Origin: Euryodendron excelsum
Taxonomy: Eukaryota; Streptophyta; Magnoliopsida; Ericales; Pentaphylacaceae
Assembly (NCBI GenBank): GCA_033060915.1
Contig: CM065382.1
Span: forward strand, 515,001 to 579,000
DNA length: 64,000 bases
Reading direction: 5' to 3'
Made by a program: the position numbers and the translations under genes. Position 1 is the stretch's first letter. The number at the start of each line of letters is the position of its first letter. The notes beneath the pieces were generated by a model. The model worked only from the letters and a program-made list of their open reading frames with translations, was not told the DNA's origin and did not search any database. Below are positions 22,160 through 34,910 of this stretch, piece by piece.

Positions 22160-25100
22160 CTACTTTGGATCTCTGGATGTCATCCCCAATAGTCTCTGAC
22201 CTCCACCATTTCGCCAAACACCATGAACCGGCAACCTTTCCCTGGAGTTCTTCTTTGTTGTATCTGGCGCTGCCTCCACTACATCTACATCTGGATCAGG
22301 ATCGGAATTTTTGTAATCCAGAAGTGCTGCCGCTGAGCCATCACCTAGTCGAACCCTGTGAAACTTTGAGGTTTTCTTCCTCTGCTTACTTTTTCCACCT
22401 GCATCCTCCAAATTTTGATTAGATCCTCCACCAGCGGCTGAGTGGGGATCGTATTCACCCTTCAGCTTTACAAAGGGTTGACTAGGTGAACTCATTTCTG
22501 CCCGAGGCTCATCAACCATTGCCTTCAATTTGCCTTTGGCAGCCCGGTACCCACCCTTGGGCAATACCTCCACCTCTTCTTCTGAAGGCTTGTAGCTGGA
22601 CTGCAATTTCCGTACAGTGCTTATAATGCTATCTGCTAAGTTATCCTTCGAAATATTGTCTTCAGTGTCTAGGCATTTCCCTTTACCTTTCTTAGAACTA
22701 TTACCATCTTTCAAACAAGTGCTTCCCTTGCTCCAACCATTTTCTTGTAGGCAATTTCCTTGCAAAGTAGCATTATAGGTCTTAACAAGCGCTCTCTGCT
22801 TCTCAGGATCAGGACAGAGTCTAGCCAACTCAACAACAAGATGTGACAAGCCAAACTGATCCACAAATGCTAGGTAAGTCCCTGCGTCCATCAAATCCAG
22901 GCGATATTCTGCAGATATCTCCTTAAATGCAGAATATTTGGCTTCATCAAATTCTAGAGCGGAACGTATTCTTTCTACCAAAGACTTGTTTGCAGTGTGA
23001 ACATCCTCGACCTTCAGCAAAACCTGTCCACTTGTGGGCAGCTTGCGCACCTGTGTTGCAGAAACAGGAGGGAAATCAGAAGTGGAAGGGTCAAAAGATG
23101 CACTGTCAACAAGGTTCGGGGCAGATGTTGACTGTTTGATCCTAATGGTGCTGCCCATTTTCCTTGATGAACTCGAAGAACCACCAGCTAAAGGTTCATG
23201 AACTGATGCTGGTTGAGCCTGAGCTAAACTTGAATAACTAAAAGATGCAGGTCCATTATCTGTTGCTAACTTACTCCGAGCAGAACCAGATGATAATCCA
23301 GGTGCAACATTTGCAGTAGGCCTAGTATGGATTGGACTACTTGCTGGCAGCACCGGTGTACGACTTGCAGCTGGCCATGGCTGAGCTGAATTGGGAGCAG
23401 TTGCATTTCTGTTGGTCTGGCGGCGAAGATGTGCTGCCATAGTATTCCTAGATAAACCTTCAGGCTCATGTTTGGGAGTTTTTTGACTGCTATTAGGTCC
23501 CATTGGGAGGGGAGGAAACAAAGACTCTTCCATTGGCGCAATCCTTGAGTTCTGTGACAAGGCTTGGAGGTATTTTGATGATGGCTCAGAATCTGTTGTA
23601 GCTAACAATTCAAATGGTTGAATTATTGGATCAATATCGGTTGTCTCTCCATGATCAGAAACTACTTGTGTGCTGGATGATGATGGATCATGAAATGTTC
23701 CATCTGCATTAGCTGTCACAAGACTGGCTTGGATGGCCATGGAAAGGTGATCATCAGAATAATCACGATGAACTGTACGCCCCCTTCCACGACGGTTATC
23801 TTGTTCATTACTTCGTTGATAGAGGAAACTGGTAGGTATCTGGGCATAGGAAAGAAACAGTTTATTAATCTTCCCAGAAAAAAATAAAAATAAATTTATT
23901 AGCACAGCACATTTGTGCCAAGCAACAAACAAATAGAAAAATGCATAGGATGAGAATTGATCATTTTAGCTCCAAATGGAAAAAGGCAGTGAATTTCAGG
24001 CAAACCAAAAAGCAGCAACATGAAAAAGGCCTTCAGAAAGAAAGAAATAGATCTTCAGAGAGCAAGACCACTAGAGCCAATGATAAACATGCCTGTAGAG
24101 CAGCATTTCGCTTAGAACGTGACATACGCCCTCCATGTTCTACAGCATTATGTCTCTGAAATTTAAAGTAGAGAGAGTTTAAGCGATTGAAATACTCAAA
24201 AGCTGTAAATGAAAAAAAATTAAAGCCACCACATGACCATGCAAAATTTAAAATAAGCCTTACAGACTCAATAACTTGGTCTATATATACAACTACCACA
24301 TATTTGCCCACTATCCACCACTACATATTTGCCCACTATCCACCACATAGGCTTCAAGAAGTCACCTTCATTTCAGCTTCAGACTGAAACACTGTAAATT
24401 TTTTAGAAAGGCAGGCCTCATCTTCACATAAGAAATGCTCTCGACGGAAGTGGATCTGTTACAGGAAACTGAATTTGTTAATACAGATAACTTGCATCTC
24501 AAGTCATATAAGAAAATTGAAAAGCATCATACCTCCAAATCATCATAGTTCTTATAGTACTCATATTGTCCAGGATGCTGCCTGCAAAGAACAGTAGAAA
24601 GGTGATGTGAGCTTTATTTATTCTCCATGGAAATCAAAGATGATGTAGTTTATTTAGAAACTGCATTTCTCACCTTTGGCATATATGACAGGTATAGTGT
24701 TCAGTAGACATATGCGAGTACAGTTCATTATCCCCATAAAATGGGGTTCTGCAGAATTCACACATAGGATGCCCCATGAAGCCACCTCTATCATTCTCAG
24801 TTCCATCCACCTCTGAGTCGCCGGTGTTTATATGCTGATTCAATTGTGCTCTAGTGTATAGCTTTTGTTCACAGATAAATACCTGATCCATTACAAATGA
24901 AGCTAGTAAGATAACCATGTCAATTAATACCAATAACAACAATATACGATAATCCAAAAACAAAATTTGATAAGTTCCAAATGAGACTCATATCACAATT
25001 GGAGTTCCAGATCCAAAACAATTTAGATACAAAAACAGTAGAGGTAAATCCGGGTCCATATAGCTCCATTTACATGTTTGCACAGGAAGCATGTTCCTGA

Positions 25101-26312
25101 AAGAGTAACCTTTCTCTCACACCGAGTCGTAAGACCTTGGATTAATTTTTTTACAGACCAGATACAGTCTTCATCAAACCCCTGTCCCATCTCAAACACA
25201 GAGATTCACCAATACATCACCCTCCAGTGCATTCCCTCTCTTACCTGTCCACACCAACATGTTGTCCCTGGCATCATCAAAGTAGTGTACCCCCCAATCT
25301 TCAGCAATTAAGTAATTATCAAGGCAGAAAATTATTTTCTCCAATCACTAGAACCAACGTGGTGGGGACAAAATTAATCCTGCCATATCAACTTTTATGT
25401 AAAATAAGCCATACGGCAATGGAGAGACAAGAGAATCCTCCAAGTTATCCTCCACTCTAAATCGTAGGCCAGACTCATAACCATAAGTATATCTTCAACA
25501 CACACACAGGAAGACACGTGCAAACACACACATACAAAATCAACTCAATATAGACTCCTCAGCTAGTCAGCTTCCTGATTTGCCAGTGTAACCAATTCCA
25601 TTCAGCGAATGGAACTGTTAAAGCATAAATGCACCCAATTCAAAGACTCAGACTGGTGGAAGTGCATTCTGCAATCTGAAAATTGAAAGAGAATACAGTT
25701 ACTTAAGTCAAACTTCAGTTGCAACACTAACATATACTAGCCACCTGCCATAATATATAAACCAAAATTAACTGGAATTGAGCTTTGCATTTTCCTTCAA
25801 AAACCACCTCTTATGTCAACAGAAACACGTACAAAAAATGAACACTAACAACACTAGGCGTGAGCTACACAAAGGCGAACATATTTTTTCCTCACCTAAA
25901 TTGATGTTCTTTCTTTTTGTTTGTTTGTTTGTTTGTTTTTTTTTTAAACTCACTCTTTGGGCCGTTCCGCTAATATGATATTGTGACTTTGCCTTCAAGG
26001 TATAGTCATTTTGTCGTAGTTACCGCCTTACTAACTCATCTCAACTCTCTCATTCTTTGTTGGATGTGGTCAAACCACCCCATATTACTCTTTACTCATC
26101 CTATTCGTAATTAACTGATAGAATCTTACCCTTCATTTAGAACATACGGTGTAATCCTTTTATTCATCTATTTCAATGCATTAGTTGGTATTTCTTAATT
26201 GACATTTTCCAAATTCCCTAGTTTTTTATTCTCATTTTAAGTGAAGACTGTTCCATTCTCAACCTTCATATGTGCATATACATTTGTACATGGGGAGTGC
26301 CATCATCTAAAT

Positions 26313-26349
<37 letters not shown>

Positions 26350-27576
26350 TGCACGCACACGTGTGCACAAAGATATGCTGCTGCAAAGCATGATAGATAA
26401 TTTGGAATCAATGATATATGTGCTTTTCTAAACTTTTCATGTGCGTTGGTGTATTAGTAAACTCAAATCTGATTTTTCCCTCAAAAAGAAGTGTTCTAAA
26501 TTTACATGTGTAACATTTAAATAAATAACTATTTGCACAACATTTCACACAATGCCAACAACCTCACATCTTGATTGCTCTTGTGACACTCAATCCAATC
26601 AGAAAATGAACAAATAAGGAAGATAGCAAATATAATAGAGAAAGAAGAAAATTGCAAAAGATCCCACAAATCCAGATACATCACCTTCCTTCCTTCCAGG
26701 CACAGGCTGCACATGAGCAACCTATGGTGGTGGAACAAATGGCCCTTCAGCTGCTCAATGCTCCTAAACTTTCCCCGTCTCTTCAACCCATCATTTTTAT
26801 GCTCTTGCATGTTGTCACATACACTGCACGAAAGCCTGCACATTGCTTTGATCATCTTGTAGTGATCCAGATCATCAAAGAATGCTTGCATGTCCTCATG
26901 GTACCAGTATGATCCCACTCGACCTTCCCTTAACTCAGATGGTAACACTGAAAAATCATTGGTCATCCTTGTATAATCTCCTAAAGCCTGCAAAACCAGC
27001 ACCACAACACATCCTCTACTGAATTGCAGTAAAAGCATAGAGAGCAGTCACAATTGATCTTTAGATTAAAATAAAAATTAAGTCAGTGTCCTGAATGCTA
27101 AACTGGTCTGATTTATCAATCTTGGTATTTCTTTCTAATCGTGGATTTAACAGAAAACAATTTCGATCATGAAACAACCTCACACAATGGGACCAGAGAT
27201 TAGAAAAGTCGCAGTAATTACAAACAGTAAGAAGCAAAGGAAACTGATATCAGTATCTATTCAACAAAACAAATCCAATTCTGTACAGCCTAAAGAACCC
27301 TAAAAAAACAAAAAAGAATCCGATTACTCCGGGAAGATGAAAAGGCCGGTAAAGAATTGCAATAACTCATTATTAAAAGTGCCAATGGGATTAAAATATC
27401 TACGAAACCTTGGTGACGAATACGACGTTGGACTCGATCTTGCATAAACAGCAGCGACGATCATTGCAGATAAAGCGAAGGCGAGCGACGCAGGTCGAGC
27501 ACACCTCCCGGTGACCGCACGGTCCATATGCTACCCATTCCAGGGTCTCCGCGCACACCGCACAGCTATCGTCCAT
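22160..27576 (-). CDS. HEL2: HEL2/ZNF598-type RING and C2H2 zinc-finger E3 ubiquitin ligase
   Basis: The seven exons (minus) are 27576-27409, 26987-26685, 24882-24674, 24581-24533, 24455-24366, 24155-24093 and 23839-22160, coding for 853 aa. HEL2/ZNF598 senses collided ribosomes and ubiquitinates small-subunit proteins to start ribosome-associated quality control. Exon 1 holds the N-terminal RING finger (C5, C8, C20, H22, C26/C29, C42/C45). Exons 2-6 hold a series of C2H2-like fingers (CRLSCSVCDNM, LMCSLCLEG, HPMCEFCRTPFYGD, YTCHICQR, HFLCEDEAC, MKRHNAVEHGG). Exon 7 is long, Ser/Pro-rich and probably disordered, with a conserved segment near LVERIRSALEFDEAKYSAFKE and a basic stretch GGKSKQRKKTSKFHRVRLG towards the C-terminus. 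The exon 6 donor is GC rather than GT (CAG|GCATGT); it gives the expected NAALQ-IPTSF join. Other introns are GT-AG. Confidence 0.93.
26315..26346 (+). repeat. (GT)n microsatellite in HEL2-like intron 2
   Basis: About 16 GT units, followed by GTTTGTGCACGCACACGTGTGCAC, a short alternating purine-pyrimidine stretch. Confidence 0.9.
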
Positions 27577-29365
27577 TGTCTCTCTCTCCTCTCTATCAGA
27601 TTCAAAAATCCAATCAATATCAAATTGTCCGACCGAAGGTTGAAACGGAGTGGCGACCTAGGGTTTTTACTGAAACAATGCGTATGTATGTGTATGTATG
27701 TAAAAGTAGGGATCCGAACCCGTAAAGGTAATACACAAGAAAGATTGAGAATGGGTTTACGGGCACCTGAGACGACAATGTATAACAACGTGCAAGAAAC
27801 AGGGGATCCGATCAACGCCGATTGGATTTTGATAATTTAAACTTTTTCTCCAATTAACCTTTTTCTTTGGTGGTGAAGCTATGTACTTGATCGGTTCATC
27901 TATACGGCAAACCGCAAACTTGTAATGGCACTTCAGTCTTTTAATAACTAGATTTTATTGTAAAGTTTTTTACAAACTCATCCCTAATATATATATATAT
28001 ATATATATTTCAATTCAAATCGTTTTAAACTTTGAGGTGTAATAAATTGATCTTTTAAATTATTAATTTGTATCAATCAATCACTTCTATTAATAATATA
28101 TTAAAAGTTTATTGAGAAAGTAAATGAAAAATTATCATTTAACTTACACATGTCCACAAAATTTTATTTTTATACTTGAATTATTTTATTTTTTTGTAAT
28201 AATTGTTTAATAAATAAAATACCTTGTGTATGGCCTTTATATTTACATGTCATTTTAAGTGACATTTCAAACATTTGATAATTTTTATAACAAGAAAGGA
28301 TCAATTTAAATATAAAATCATACATTTGTGAACAACAAAATTTTATTTATTTTTCTAACAGACTACTAATAAAAGGTGTTGATTGATGTAATTTAATAGT
28401 TCATGCTTAATTTATTAAGTTTTAAAATTTAGAAGCTTAATGATACTGATTTATATTTCAAAAAATGTGTTCATAATTAGTCCAAAATTTACAGCACAAA
28501 TCACAGAAACCCAAAATGGAAAGGAAAACATGACATAAGTTTGTGGTTCTTTGTGTGTGTGACCTAAAAAAGTGGAGATCAGACTAAATCCGTCCCATTT
28601 AAGACGGAGATAGAAGATACAAAATCAGAATAGAGGCAAGAATAAAGATTAAAATAAAGAGCTATTTGGGCATGGAGGCAGGGATGGACTAAGTTCTTCT
28701 CTGGCTCCCACCTAACTTCTCTTGCTTTTAGCATTTTTTTTTATGTAGGCTGTTTGAAGTTTATTTTTAGTATTTGGTGTGCTAGTGATCCCGTCATTAA
28801 GCTTTGTATTAATTGGCATCCAACTTATGTTCAATAGTTTTTAATATTATTTATTGAATAAGCTTTTAATTTATTATTTTAAGTTTTAGTCCCTTTTGAC
28901 AATACAATTATATCATTTTGATGTATATGCAACCCAAAATGTTTAGAAATTAATTTCATCTTACTATTAAGTAGAGATCATGAGACTATTAATATTCTTG
29001 ACACCTTAATTTTTTTTTTCTTGCTTTGTATTATTTGTTTTCTTTGTACCAAAGAGAAAAAAAGAAAAACTTTAGCTTGCAGTCAAGTTTGGACTGGGGC
29101 ATGGATTGAGGTGGAGGTGGAGGCAGAGACAGAAGCAAGAGCTAGGGTATAAGCGATGATAGAGGCAGCTTGTACCGTAAGACAAAAATTCAGATCTATT
29201 GCCATCCCTAGATTTACCCCACTTGTAAATGTGAATTTCCGCGAGATAGATTTACCCCACTTGTGAATGTGAATTTCGGCCGGAGAAGATGAAATTATCA
29301 TGCTCCTCATTTGCTTTTACCTTTTCTTTTTTTCTTTCTTTTTGTAGATTAGAGAGAAAACTAGA
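27577..29365. other. HEL2-like promoter and AT-rich intergenic DNA
   Basis: The first few hundred bases upstream of 27576 should hold the HEL2-like promoter. A (TA)n run lies at about 27988-28009. The rest is AT-rich with no recognisable gene. Near 29208-29285 a short sequence (GATTTACCCCACTTGT-AATGTGAATTTC) occurs twice in tandem. Confidence 0.45.
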
Positions 29366-29570
29366 AAGTGAGGGTCTGGTTGGTATAATTTTTTTTAAAA
29401 AAATTTTTCATTTTATTTTGTTGAATGATAAGAAAAAAAGTTAAATTTTTTATTTTTAGAAGCTAAGACAAGCAGGAAAAAAAAAAACAAAAAAACAAAA
29501 AAATTTAGTTTTTTTGGTTAAAAAAACCATATCAAAAAAGCTTTAAAAAGTTGGAACCAAAGGACCCTTG
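29366..29570. mobile_element. Short MITE-like element
   Basis: The left end GAGGGTCTGGTTGG and the right end (GGAACCAAAGGACCCTT) are imperfect inverted copies around an A/T-homopolymer-rich interior of about 200 bp. The termini resemble those of 38190-38375. No coding sequence. Confidence 0.4.
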
Positions 29571-30258
29571 AATCAAATCCATAATATCATGGCACGAGTG
29601 AAATGCCATTATCTATTTTTTATTTCTATTTCTGAATTACATATTGGAACTTTAATTTTAGGATATTGATTTGTGAGTTATGCCCAGTGAAAGCAAGTGC
29701 GTATTAAGAACAAAGTAGGGGGCCTTGGGCCCGTACGCCCTTGTGCGTCCCCCAATGCACAAATTATCGGATAACAAAAGGTCATGTTCGAAGATATTAA
29801 TTGAGAATATATAAATATATATCTGTATCTCTATTTATGTATGCATCTCCCGACATAGGCTAAACTTTATCTGTATAGATTAACGTTGAATAAACTCAGA
29901 GAACTAGAAAAAGCACCGTATAATAATTAATGAAGAGGAGTGGCATGGAACTGTATCAAATATCTGATTAAACATATGCAATTTTCTTAATTATCTTATT
30001 AGCTTCAAGATTTCTTCTGTTTTATTCATAATTCACAAAACACAACACATCTATCCAAAACTACAAAGGCACTACGAAAAGAGACATTAAAAAAACCAAA
30101 AAAAAAACATCTGGCTTGGTACCAACTTACATAAAAACCTAGTTCAAGTTTTTTTTTTTCATTTGGATTTACCTCAAATTATTAGGCCAACCAGAATTTA
30201 TATTTTTTTATTTTTGCAAACCAATCAGATCAGATGCTACCAAGGAGAAAACTGGACA

Positions 30259-32223
30259 TTAAAAATCACAATGGATCCAGAGAGGCTCGTCGAACTGACC
30301 CTTCAACTTTTCCCCAAACTCGCAGCCCAACCTCAGACGGCCCATGTCGGACTCGACCCCCGGGTGCCACGTTGGCGTGCCATTCTCGTACCCATTCCAC
30401 GTCAGCCTCCGCAGCCCACTCCCGTCCAACCTCACCACGTGCAGGTCACCGTACGGCTGGAACTGGTTGGGCACTGACACCGGCTCCGCTGTCGCTCTCC
30501 CCAAGTTCGCCGTGAACAGCAGCCACTCGCCATCTGCACTGAAGCACACGTGGTTGATCCTCTCCCTGTTCACGTCACCGGATCCTTCTGTTCCGGCTAC
30601 GTGAATCCTCCGGAGACCCGTGCCGTCCGGATGGATCACGTATATACTGAAAGCATCAACGTTGTCGGGGTTATGTCTATTCGACGAAAAAGCAATGAGT
30701 TTGCCGTCCGGTGACCAGCTTGGCATCGTGTCAACCCATGGCCCCTCTGTTAATTGTCGGATGCCACCGTTAAATTCCCCATCAATGGCGTCGACTATGT
30801 ACAGGTTCTTATGGCCAGTACGGCCGGACCTGAAGACAACAAACTTTCCGTCCGGCGAGCAAGACGGAAATGCGTTATTACCTGTGTCTTCTCTAGTGAG
30901 GACCTTTACATCGACGGGGATATCTTCACGGTCGTCAAAAAGGTTTACGTTTTCGAATGATATCCGTGCAATCTGGACTGTCGCTTTAACTGACTCAAAG
31001 ATCGGTCCCAGTGATGTGAAGATCACGTTCGTCTCCGTCGGGCACCAGGAGTTGTAGAACGCTGTTCGGCCTTTGAACAAGCTCCAGCTCTTTGAACCGT
31101 CAGATTTGACGATCTTTAGGCCGGAATTCGAATCAAAGTCGGGATTGTATGCGATCAGATCACCGTTTGACGAGAACGAAGGGAAAGATCCATTGAGCCT
31201 GAACATTCGGAGTCCTTTTATGGGAGACTTTACGTAATCGAGGTGTGGAATCATCGACTCGCCAGGGGCTGACTCGCCCCGGAAACGGTGGTAACCGAGA
31301 AAACCAGACTCCGGCGAAACAAACGGATTGTAATGGTGGAAGTTTGGGTTTAGTAACTCTGTCACCGGGTGAAATTTCTGCGAGGGCACATCGAAAATTT
31401 CCACGTGACGGAAATTCTTATCACGCCGGCGCGTTGCTACGGCAATTCGGGCACCGTCGTGCATAGCCGCAGGCGTGAATGAGTGGAGTCCCGGCGGGGT
31501 GACTCGGCGAGCGGCGGATGGCATGCCGGACAGTTCAAAATCTTCCGGCAAGTCGATTCGGAAAATGCTCCACCATCCGTCGTCCGCTTGGCGGTGGAAG
31601 TAAATGGTGGAATCGCCGGACCAAGTGGGCCAGCCACCGTGTTGACACACAACCGCGCGCTTAGTTGGGTCGGATTCTCGGAAGACGACGATATCAGTCT
31701 GAAGGTCGTGAAATTCGCCACCCCAGGGACGTGAACCGTAAGACGCGACGGCGATAAACTTCCCGGAACGAGAAATAGCTGGACTGTAATCAACAGAGCC
31801 AAAAGGTGTCAGCCGGGTGATTTTCTTATCATCGAGGCCAGTAGCGTAAAGAGCAGACCAGCTTTGGAACGGTTCTTCGGGCTGTTCGTGAGCCGAGACA
31901 AAATATAGGCGCCCGTTCTTAATGATGGGACGGTCATGGAACAGACTTTCAGGTGGAGAGGGTAGTTGCTCCGATTTAGCTGTGGTTTCACGGGGAGTTA
32001 GATAGATTCGAGATGATCCGGCTCTCTCAGACACGTGGACGAGGGTTTCGTCCTCGTCAACGAACTGGCCGTTAAAATTAATGGAAAATCCGTCGGTGAG
32101 GCGGTGTTCGGAGGAGTCCCATTGGGTGGTGTTGAAATCAGAGGGGATTCGGATGGAGAAGAGATCGAAGCCGTACTGTGTTCTACCAACGGTGGTGAAT
32201 ATGATTGTTCCTTTGGGGTCCAT
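30259..32223 (-). CDS. TolB-like beta-propeller protein (PD40/WD40-like repeats)
   Basis: This is an intronless gene of 654 aa. The whole protein is made of beta-propeller blades of the TolB/PD40 kind, with repeats such as AISRSGKFIAVASYGSRPWGG, FPSFSSNGDLIAYNPDF, FPSCSPDGKFVVFRSGRTGH and MPSWSPDGKLIAFSSNR followed by IYVIHPDGTGLRRI. A last blade (VCFSADGEWLLFTANLG, then LHVVRLDGSGLRRLTWNG) closes near the C-terminus. No signal peptide or catalytic peptidase domain is visible, so the DPP6/tricorn similarity is only in the propeller. Plant homologues are annotated as TolB-related proteins, and their molecular role is not established to my knowledge. GC content is clearly higher than in its AT-rich surroundings, as is common for intronless plant genes. 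The start MDPKGTIIFTTVGR is the first Met and fits the family. Confidence 0.92.
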   Translation of the reverse strand: MDPKGTIIFTTVGRTQYGFDLFSIRIPSDFNTTQWDSSEHRLTDGFSINFNGQFVDEDETLVHVSERAGSSRIYLTPRETTAKSEQLPSPPESLFHDRPIIKNGRLYFVSAHEQPEEPFQSWSALYATGLDDKKITRLTPFGSVDYSPAISRSGKFIAVASYGSRPWGGEFHDLQTDIVVFRESDPTKRAVVCQHGGWPTWSGDSTIYFHRQADDGWWSIFRIDLPEDFELSGMPSAARRVTPPGLHSFTPAAMHDGARIAVATRRRDKNFRHVEIFDVPSQKFHPVTELLNPNFHHYNPFVSPESGFLGYHRFRGESAPGESMIPHLDYVKSPIKGLRMFRLNGSFPSFSSNGDLIAYNPDFDSNSGLKIVKSDGSKSWSLFKGRTAFYNSWCPTETNVIFTSLGPIFESVKATVQIARISFENVNLFDDREDIPVDVKVLTREDTGNNAFPSCSPDGKFVVFRSGRTGHKNLYIVDAIDGEFNGGIRQLTEGPWVDTMPSWSPDGKLIAFSSNRHNPDNVDAFSIYVIHPDGTGLRRIHVAGTEGSGDVNRERINHVCFSADGEWLLFTANLGRATAEPVSVPNQFQPYGDLHVVRLDGSGLRRLTWNGYENGTPTWHPGVESDMGRLRLGCEFGEKLKGQFDEPLWIHCDF

Positions 32224-34259
32224 AGCTCTGTGAGTAGTGACAGAGAGTGAGTAGTGAACGTGAGATGATGATGGGTACTGAAGAACGCTTTGAGGGATGG
32301 GTCTTCTTCTGGTGAAGGAACGGCGACGCTGCTAAGTAAAGAAATTATCGCAGTAGTTGAGTGAGAGACGTTTGGGGATTGAATTCTATGCGTATGACAT
32401 GACGTGTTAAGCTGGCAAAACAAAAGAAAAGGAAGACTTGTTCCTGTAAACGTTATCTGCTCTTTTTTGTTTTTTAAATAAAAAATATTATTCTTTTTAA
32501 AAATTTATAAAAAATAAGTAAATAATATTATTATAATTAAAAATTATGAGAATAAGTGTTTATTTTAAAGTAAATAATTTTTATTTAATTAATTATTATA
32601 ACTTTGTTAACACAATTTTTTTAAACTTTTATAATATTATCTTTTTAAATATGAGGTTTTTTTTTTATAATTTTTTATAACATTATCCACGGTCCCACCA
32701 CAACAGTAATGGTCATTGCCTTTTGACAACAAATGTATTACACGAGGAGTGGATAGGCTTGCTTGGAACGCAAGAACTAATTAAATATGTGCTGATTTTC
32801 AAAAGGTTGTTTGCTTGAACGAGTATTGACTGCTTGCTTGCTTACTTAAGCGTACCACTGCCACAGATTGTCACTCCCGGATGATTGATCCAAAAGTAGT
32901 CCATATCCATCCGTCTCTTCATAAAATCAAAATTTTATTAATTGTAGCAATTTCTTGCCTCATTGAAACTTAACATTAATAATAGCATACGCAAAAGCCA
33001 ATACCCCCCCTCAGCCAGTTCTCTGTATTTCGACTGGAAGAAACTATAACTGCAAAGATATAACAGTAATCTGCTGCCCCCCACCGCAAAGCTTGCAGAC
33101 AGCTCATCAGCTTGATTCTTAAAACTTGAAACACAACTAGTAGTTTCAGCTAACACAACTTCCGGCAGTGTCAAAAAACATATATGCAATATGATACTTG
33201 CTAGCTAGACAACTCCATATGTCCCAATATCATCTACTTCTCTTAAAACAGAACGCACGTCCATTCTAACAAAAATTGGATATTTTCTTCATTCATCTAT
33301 GTTTAAGGTTTAATCTAAATACACTGTTACCATTCTCCGTAATGTTACTGCTTCAATATAGTAGACGAGGTCTTGCCCGTGGATATAGATACATCGCTAA
33401 CGTCATAAAAAATTCTGTAATCTCTGTATTCTTTGTTTTCTAGTTGTCTCATGCATCACATTATATTGTCTGTTTCTGCCCAATAGGTTGGCAGCTGAGA
33501 GCAAACAAAACTATGGAATGAGGATCGTTGATCAATTTGCAGTTCTTATTCCTTATGACACATATGGTTGTTCAATAATTCTTGCAAATTTTTTTTGTTC
33601 CTCTTAATTTTGTTTCTTATTAGGTTATAACTCTCTTGTTCCTTCCCCCTTCTGACATGGAACACTAATTTGACTAGTAGGATTTTATCTATATACATTT
33701 GTTAAGCATTTTTACGATGACCAAAGGGTGTTCTTGGAATTAGTAGTGAAATGCGTTTTTCATTCAAAAATTTCTATTCCGTTGTTAAACTTGCTCACGT
33801 TGATATGTAGAGGGCTTCAGTTGTCGGGTTAATACTTAAAGGTCATGAAAGTGAAGAAAGATCAGTCACCGTTGTCAACCATTGCAGTCAAGTAAAGAAT
33901 GTCACTTACCATCGCCCACCATGATTGAAGGTTGAAGGCGAAGGAGGCTACCAACATTTATTAAAATTTGCCACCACCTCATAAAAGCATTCTCATCATT
34001 TTGTCAAAAAATTTTAGTTGCAAAATCTTTACAAAAATTATCATTATTTCCTTATAAATAAAGAGTTGAGATAAAGAAAAATGACAAAAAACAAAAGAAA
34101 ATTTAAAAGTAGATCTGAGAGTTTTTTGTTTATAAAAGTAATGAGTTGAGTAAAGAGAGAGCTCAAAGTCTCCTCCTTTATAAATTTTTCTCTTTATAAA
34201 TAATAAAATTTTTATTTTTTAATTTTTTCTTTATATGAGTTTTTATTTGATTTTGAGCT
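32224..34259. other. Upstream region of the TolB-like gene and intergenic DNA
   Basis: AT-rich, particularly 32460-32680. No recognised gene; the ORF at 32938-33189 shows no domain. Confidence 0.5.
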
Positions 34260-34910
34260 TAATAACTAGTATCAGAGTCAAGATTGAGTGGCCGGAGTAA
34301 AAAATAACAATTTTTGTAAAAATAAAATAATTTTGTAAAATTATTCATAAATTAAAGTGCTTAAAAAATCGTGTTTTAAGGATACCAGTGTTCTGAATTA
34401 CAGAGCAAATCTCATAAACAACAAAATTAAAATGAGTCCGTACGGATCGTCTGAAATTTTTCGTCAAAGTGCCTGCTGGCGAGTTCATTGGCATCGAAAA
34501 AGACACAGTGATATCATCACTGACGCTATCAGCACTATAATGACGTCATTGCTGATGTCAGTGTTATAGTGCTGTGGACACAATTTTTGATAATTGCAGA
34601 TCAGTTCTCGAAGTCTTCAGTAATTGTAGATCAACCCTTAAAGTCTTTAATAATTCAGATCAGCTCCTAAAGTCTTCAGTAATTACATAAAAGCTCCTAA
34701 AGTCTTTTGTAAGTTGATAGAGAACTCAACAGTGAATACTATGATCAGACTAACAACCATTAATTATTTGATGTGGAGACCAAGAATGAAAGATATATTA
34801 AATTTGAAATTTTTTTCAAAGTCTCTAGATCACGAGGCGTCAAAGAAGAGATAACAAAGGATGATGATTAGCTTAAGATGGACATGGTTCAAACTAGGCG
34901 GCCAAGTTTG
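34260..34910 (+). mobile_element. Decayed Copia-like remnant (primer-binding site and gag start)
   Basis: TAGTATCAGAGTC at about 34268-34280 resembles a tRNA-iMet primer-binding site with mismatches. About 460 bp downstream, 34738-34800 translates to MIRLTTINYLMWRPRMKDIL, matching the usual N-terminal pattern of Copia gag (N-Y-x-x-W-x-P-x-M-x-D-x-L). Between them are short repeats (GATCAG...CCTAAAGTCTTCAGTAATT several times) and inverted repeats around 34525-34572. No intact ORF remains. Confidence 0.5.

Noticed and set aside
23266..23541. 91-aa minus ORF inside HEL2-like exon 7
   Set aside because: It is another frame of the same exon; the long frame continues the recognised protein.
24080..24093. 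GT donor four bases beyond the HEL2-like exon 6 end
   Set aside because: It would put exon 7 out of frame and break the expected NAALQ-IPTSF join.
30163..32250. Several plus-strand ORFs opposite the TolB-like gene (for example 30620-31057, 31483-31734)
   Set aside because: Antisense shadows of a GC-rich 654-aa coding sequence with clear propeller repeats.
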